A stretch of 64,000 nucleotides of DNA from Onishia taeanensis (GTDB lineage Bacteria > Pseudomonadota > Gammaproteobacteria > Pseudomonadales > Halomonadaceae), in NCBI RefSeq assembly GCF_013349955.1, contig NZ_JABVXC010000002.1:354350-418349 (forward strand), in the 5' to 3' direction. Below the pieces are notes generated by a model. The model was not told the origin of the DNA and did not search any database. It was given only the letters and a program-made list of their open reading frames with translations. Below are positions 60,322-64,000 of this stretch, piece after piece (the first letter of the stretch is position 1; every line of letters begins with the position of its first letter). The position numbers and the translations under genes were made by a program.

Positions 60322-62571
60322 TCAGGCTGAATCGTGGCTCTGGCGCGGTTCGACACTATCTTCCACCAGACGAGCACCGAAGGCCGACTGGAGTTTCTGA
60401 ATATGCGGGTCAGCCTTGAGGGCTTCAACCGCCACCGCATGACGCTCGGCATTGAGGCGCTCGGATTGACCTCGGGGCGTTTCTAGCGCCTCAGGGATCT
60501 CGCCCACCTCAATGCTCACCGTACGCTCGATGCCGACACCCGCAAGCGCCTTTTGGATGCGCTGAACGTGGACCTCGGCATTCATTGCCGCCTGGGAGGG
60601 CGCCAGACGCAACACCAGCGCCTGGCCATCGTCTCTTTCGACCACACAATGGGCCGCCAGGTTGCGTGTCAGGCCACCAAGCCCCAACCGCTCGAAGAGA
60701 CCCAGCCAGGTCGCCTGATCAAGCATAGCGCCGCTATCAACCGGCGCATTCGTTGCGGCCGATGCCACCTCGGTATCGCTGGAAGCCGCGGCGTCCGGCG
60801 ATACTTCAGCCACCGTTTCGGGTGCGGTATCGGGCACCGTTGAGGGTGCGGTATCGGGCACCGTTGAGGGTGCGGCATCGGGCACCGTTGAGGATGCGTC
60901 CGCTGCAGGCTCTGAAGTCTGGGAAAGTTGAGTACTGGCTTCAGCTTCCCAGGGGGCGGGAGCTGGGTCCATGGCGCCTAGCTCGGCACTGTTGTCTGCA
61001 CTGTTGTCGGCGCTACTTTCAGGGCGATGCCCGGGCTCATGGCCGAGGCCCTGGCCGGCCTCATGACCCGCCACATCCTCGACGGCATCCTCAGCACCCC
61101 TCCCAGAGTCCTCCATAGCGGCCTCGACGGTAGACTCCCCGGCGCTCGTCATATCATCCGGAAGAGCTTCCCAGGGAGGCGGCTGTTCACTGGCAGAACG
61201 CGTATCAGCCGGTGCCATAGGCTCGGCCGGCTCAGGCGTGGGCTGAGAAGCCGGGGTTGGCGCAGGCGATGAAGGCTCGCGCTGATCGTCGCCAGAAGCA
61301 GAATCGGCAAGCGGCTGCGCAACCGCCCCTTGGGCGGGCGTCTGGGGAGAGGCCTGCGGCGCCGGCTGAGCGGTTTGTTCGGGGGCTTGTCCACTGGGCT
61401 TGCCTGACGCCTGCTCCGGCACGGCGTCGCCGGTCATCGGCAGCGGCGTCTGGGCCGGCTTGGGAACCCCTTGGGGGCGGAAGGCCAGTATCCGCAGCAG
61501 GGTCATCTCCAGCGCCGTGCGCGGCTCTGGCGCCTGATCCATGTCGCCACGGCCCTGCAGGCCGATCTGGTAATAGAGCTGCACGTCTTCGGCGGTGAAG
61601 CGCGAGGCCAGCGCCAACAGGACCTCACGGTCGCCGTGACCGTTATCCAGGGCGCCGGGCACCATCTGCGCCACCGCTAGCCGATGCAGTACACCAAGCA
61701 GATCATCGAGCACGCCGGCAAAGTCCGGCCCCTGCTCGGCCAGCGATGCCACTTCACTGAGCACCCGCGCCGCATCCACTTCCGCCAGCGCTTCGAGCAA
61801 GGTCAGCACATGGCGCTGATCGAGAGTACCCAGCATGGCAGCGACATCGGCCTGGCGTACCTGCCCCTGGCCGAAGGCGATCGCCTGATCGGTCAGGCTC
61901 ATGGCATCGCGCATCGAGCCATCGGCCGCCTTGCCAAGCAACCACAGGGCGCTTTCGTCGAAAGGCACATTCTCGACCTCGAGCACTCGGCTCAGGTGCT
62001 CGACGATGCGCTCCGGCGGCATGTTCTTGAGGGTGAACTGCAAACAGCGCGACAACACCGTCACCGGTAGCTTTTGCGGATCGGTGGTGGCGAGCAGAAA
62101 CTTCACATGCGGCGGCGGCTCTTCAAGGGTCTTGAGCAACGCATTGAAGCTGTGAGTCGAGAGCATGTGCACCTCATCGATGAGGTACACTTTATAGCGG
62201 CCCTGGGTGGGGGCATATTGCACGTTATCGAGCAGCTCGCGGGTATCTTCGACCTTGGTGCGCGAGGCGGCATCGACCTCGATCAGGTCAACGAAGCGCC
62301 CATCGTCAATGGCTCGACAGTTCTCGCACTGCCCGCAGGGAGTCGAGGTAACGCCGCTATCATCGTCGCCATTGGCAGTGCAGTTCAGGCATTTGGCCAG
62401 AATGCGTGCCAGGGTGGTCTTGCCGACACCGCGCGTCCCTGTGAACAGGTAGGCATGGTGCAAGCGCCCCTGATCCAGGGCGTTGACCAGCGCGCGCTGC
62501 ACGTGCTCCTGCCCCACCAGCTCATGGAAGGTGCGGGGACGCCATTTGCGGGCCAATACCTGATAGCTCAT
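60322..62571 (-). CDS. dnaX: DNA polymerase III subunits gamma and tau
   Basis: DnaX (749 residues), the clamp-loader ATPase and polymerase organiser. Walker A TGTRGVGKTTLARIL, zinc-binding Cys (CLNC, CGQCENC), Walker B/sensor YLIDEVHMLSTHSFNALLK and LLATTDPQKLPVTVLSRC. Domain III is followed by a long Pro/Ala/Glu-rich linker (about residues 365-640) containing three copies of STVPDTAP encoded by exact 24-bp repeats (60821-60892), then a tau-specific C-terminal domain. I found no obvious A-rich slippery site for the E. coli-type gamma frameshift. Confidence 0.95.
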   Translation of the reverse strand: MSYQVLARKWRPRTFHELVGQEHVQRALVNALDQGRLHHAYLFTGTRGVGKTTLARILAKCLNCTANGDDDSGVTSTPCGQCENCRAIDDGRFVDLIEVDAASRTKVEDTRELLDNVQYAPTQGRYKVYLIDEVHMLSTHSFNALLKTLEEPPPHVKFLLATTDPQKLPVTVLSRCLQFTLKNMPPERIVEHLSRVLEVENVPFDESALWLLGKAADGSMRDAMSLTDQAIAFGQGQVRQADVAAMLGTLDQRHVLTLLEALAEVDAARVLSEVASLAEQGPDFAGVLDDLLGVLHRLAVAQMVPGALDNGHGDREVLLALASRFTAEDVQLYYQIGLQGRGDMDQAPEPRTALEMTLLRILAFRPQGVPKPAQTPLPMTGDAVPEQASGKPSGQAPEQTAQPAPQASPQTPAQGAVAQPLADSASGDDQREPSSPAPTPASQPTPEPAEPMAPADTRSASEQPPPWEALPDDMTSAGESTVEAAMEDSGRGAEDAVEDVAGHEAGQGLGHEPGHRPESSADNSADNSAELGAMDPAPAPWEAEASTQLSQTSEPAADASSTVPDAAPSTVPDTAPSTVPDTAPETVAEVSPDAAASSDTEVASAATNAPVDSGAMLDQATWLGLFERLGLGGLTRNLAAHCVVERDDGQALVLRLAPSQAAMNAEVHVQRIQKALAGVGIERTVSIEVGEIPEALETPRGQSERLNAERHAVAVEALKADPHIQKLQSAFGARLVEDSVEPRQSHDSA
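60821..60892. repeat. Three tandem 24-bp units within the dnaX linker
   Basis: Units at 60821-60844, 60845-60868 and 60869-60892 differ by one base. They encode an eight-residue repeat in the disordered linker of tau, where length variation should be tolerated. Confidence 0.9.
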
Positions 62572-62585
62572 GCAGCGCGAGATCC

Positions 62586-62646
62586 TTTAATCGAAACTTT
62601 GATCGCAACTTTGATCGAAACGTTGACCGGAACTTTCTTCGAAAAC
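62586..62646. repeat. Five tandem 12-bp units upstream of dnaX
   Basis: Units of the form TTTGATCGAAAC follow each other from 62586 (variants: TTTAATCGAAAC, TTTGATCGCAAC, GTTGACCGGAAC, TTTCTTCGAAAAC). The array starts 15 bp before the dnaX start codon, within the likely leader, and contains GATCG-type half-palindromes. Confidence 0.88.
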
Positions 62647-63179
62647 AGACGACGTCGTTCGCACACGACGCAGGGCCAGGCGCAGGGACTGAGCCGGCTC
62701 GCTATTCTAGCTGCTGGAGCGCATGGCCGAAAGGCAGGGGGAGGAGATCACAAGCAGGCGGAGATTTCGCCCTCTGAAATGGAGGCGGCCCCGACAGATA
62801 CTCCCGAAGTCCTATCCAGTATCTTACCGAAGCACTTTCCGATGGTCTTGGCGATTGATTTTGAAAGCTTTTCACCAGAGCACCTACCAGCAGTGCTACC
62901 CAAGGATTCTACCAAGGGTCATGGCGATTTTGTATCACCTAATGGCAGCTCTACAAGCCTTTTAGGAATGACAATCAATAGCATTTCACTGTCCACCTCC
63001 TGCCCATCTTGTTGCTGTCCACGCCTGCCTAGCGCCCTCCTGTCACTCCCCGTTGTAAGCAATCTCCTACACCCTATTGAATAATAATCATTTAGTAACA
63101 CCCAGTTTCCTACGGATACTTTGCGTAACACCACCCTTTTTGCTAATTTGATAGCGCCTAAAACAGGGAGGTTTAATAA
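62647..63179. other. Intergenic region and composition boundary
   Basis: About 530 bp between the dnaX leader and the AT-rich right end. GC content falls progressively after about 62800. Several short frames exist on both strands, none with a ribosome site plus recognisable protein. No 4.5S RNA or tRNA signature is visible. It may hold the junction of an island. Confidence 0.5.
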
Positions 63180-63473
63180 ATGAAGAAACTAATAATTGGT
63201 GCATCCTTATTATTCCTTAGCACTGGCGCTATAGCTCAACAGGGAATGTACTTAGATGAGGGCTCTTTAGCGTGCGTCACTGAAAGAGCATGGGATAGAC
63301 AGCACTCATACTTAAGCCAAGGAATAAAGAGGCTTGTTGATGGGTGCATTATAACGAATCAAAAGCTTCAAGTTGTCCTTTTGGACATGGAGTTCATGAG
63401 CCCTAGCCAGGTTGAAATAGTGAGTAACGGACAATCTGTCTGGATAGACAACACTGACGTATCAAGCAATTAA
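63180..63473 (+). CDS. Small secreted protein, unknown
   Basis: A 97-residue protein with a clear signal peptide (MKKLIIGASLLFLSTGAIA, cleavage before QQGMYLDEG). The mature part is about 78 residues with two Cys (LACVTER, DGCIITN) that may form a disulfide, and a VVLLDMEFMSP strand. I recognise no family. GGGAGG precedes the ATG. AT-rich codon use sets it apart from the chromosome to the left. Confidence 0.7.
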   Translation: MKKLIIGASLLFLSTGAIAQQGMYLDEGSLACVTERAWDRQHSYLSQGIKRLVDGCIITNQKLQVVLLDMEFMSPSQVEIVSNGQSVWIDNTDVSSN

Positions 63474-63491
63474 TCAGCAAGGAGGCTAATA

Positions 63492-63743
63492 GTGGCTATT
63501 GATGAGAACGGTGTACATTCGGCTGTAAGGCTTAATATTGGGGACATTACTCAAGTTCCAAAGCATAAATTCCCAGAGGAACCAAAGATTGGGATTTCTT
63601 ACAGAATGATTAAAGACTTTGATGGTTGGACAGTAGCCCCTAACGACGGTGCTTACACGATGCCTTGCGTCATCCGTGTAGAAGAGATAGACGGTGACAT
63701 TATCAACTGCGTGGTAACAGAGCTTCATAGGGATAAAATTTGA
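63492..63743 (+). CDS. Small soluble protein, unknown
   Basis: An 83-residue, beta-rich protein (SAVRLNIGDITQVP, YTMPCVIRVEEIDGDIINCVV) without recognised motifs. It begins with GTG, preceded by GGAGG six bases upstream, 18 bp after the secreted-protein gene; the two probably share a transcript. Codon use is AT-rich, island- or prophage-like. Confidence 0.65.
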   Translation: MAIDENGVHSAVRLNIGDITQVPKHKFPEEPKIGISYRMIKDFDGWTVAPNDGAYTMPCVIRVEEIDGDIINCVVTELHRDKI

Positions 63744-63894
63744 CCAACACTTAAGAAGCCTTCGTCATGGGGGAGGTGTTTTCAATGCACTCCCCTTCTT
63801 TATCAAGAAACTTAACCACCTTCCAAGAATAACCAATAACGAATATAAGCATCACCTTTGGTTATCAATAACTGATTCCTTATAACTCATGCAC

Positions 63895-63920
63895 AAAAAA
63901 GCCCCGCTAAGAAACGAGGC
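63895..63920 (-). terminator. Terminator of the right-edge minus-strand gene
   Basis: On the minus strand GCCTCG-loop-CGGGGC (one mismatch) followed by TTTTTT, starting 9 bp after the stop codon of the truncated gene at the window edge. Confidence 0.65.
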
Positions 63921-63928
63921 AAGGAGGA

Positions 63929-64000
63929 TTAATACATTGATCTTTCAAGTTGCTTAACACGCCTATCTAGCAACTGATACTCGTTATGTAGATCACTATA
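63929..64000 (-). CDS. C-terminal fragment of an unknown coiled-coil protein
   Basis: The minus-strand frame is open to the window edge and ends with TAA at 63929. The 23 visible residues (heptad-like DLHNEYQLLDRRVKQLERSM) suggest a short coiled coil. The terminator that follows supports a real gene end. The family cannot be named. Confidence 0.45.
   Translation of the reverse strand, partial: YSDLHNEYQLLDRRVKQLERSMY

Noticed and set aside
62074..63084. 336-codon plus-strand frame running from dnaX into the intergenic region
   Set aside because: Its first half is antisense to conserved dnaX motifs, the second half is repeat-encoded (LIETLIAT type) and low complexity, and no start signal is present.
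62572..63179. 4.5S RNA (ffs) or a tRNA expected near dnaX in some gammaproteobacteria
   Set aside because: No conserved GGAAGGAAGCAGC loop nor a tRNA T-arm pattern could be found on either strand of this gap.

Overview
The window is GC-rich chromosomal DNA with gammaproteobacterial gene order (dnaX-ybaB-recR, pstSCAB, ycgL/ycgN beside rnd, HrpA, MlaA, a second MotAB-type stator). Protein style, codon use and the mixture of Pseudomonas-like and Enterobacteria-like neighbourhoods suggest a Halomonas-type member of the Halomonadaceae. That assignment is an inference, because no rRNA or tRNA gene is present to anchor it.

The left third is dominated by a block of about 13 kb on the minus strand devoted to corrinoids. 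In transcription order it is cobT, cbiB, cobD, cobU, cobS, cobC and a short CobU-like gene; then a well-formed cobalamin riboswitch; then btuB, btuF, btuC, btuD, cobO and cobQ. Most junctions are ATGA or TGATG overlaps, so the genes look translationally coupled. Together they import a corrinoid through TonB and an ABC transporter, adenosylate it, add the aminopropanol arm and assemble the nucleotide loop. No corrin-ring genes are present in the window. A second CobO paralogue lies at 17.3 kb. To the left of the block are a glycerophosphodiesterase fragment and a motA/motB pair.

From about 19.4 to 22.2 kb is a small minus-strand cluster of lower GC: higBA, a frameshifted C39-like gene and three unknown small genes. 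They are separated by structured elements resembling integron attC sites, one of them exactly 59 bp with good core sites. I read this as an integrase-less integron cassette array. It is followed by a DUF523 gene, an unusual fusion of an HTH regulator with a glutathione S-transferase, and a SleB-type hydrolase.

From 25 to 32 kb is an acyl-CoA catabolic set: acyl-CoA dehydrogenase, short-chain dehydrogenase, acyl-CoA ligase, TetR regulator and thiolase, with several palindromic operator candidates. Next come pstSCAB with a Pho box, an MFS exporter, a chemoreceptor, transaldolase, a STAS/PP2C switch pair, MlaA, a KAS III-family enzyme overlapping hrpA, and fadD. These are followed by an operon of membrane protein, VWA protein and class II glutamine amidotransferase, then oligopeptidase B and a secreted glycine-repeat protein. 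The block ends with ycgN-ycgL-rnd and recR-ybaB-dnaX. The last kilobase is AT-rich, with small genes of island or prophage style.

A recurrent unexplained feature is short perfect or near-perfect tandem repeats (9-18 bp, 2-5 copies) in intergenic gaps, often starting at or within a few bases of a stop codon.
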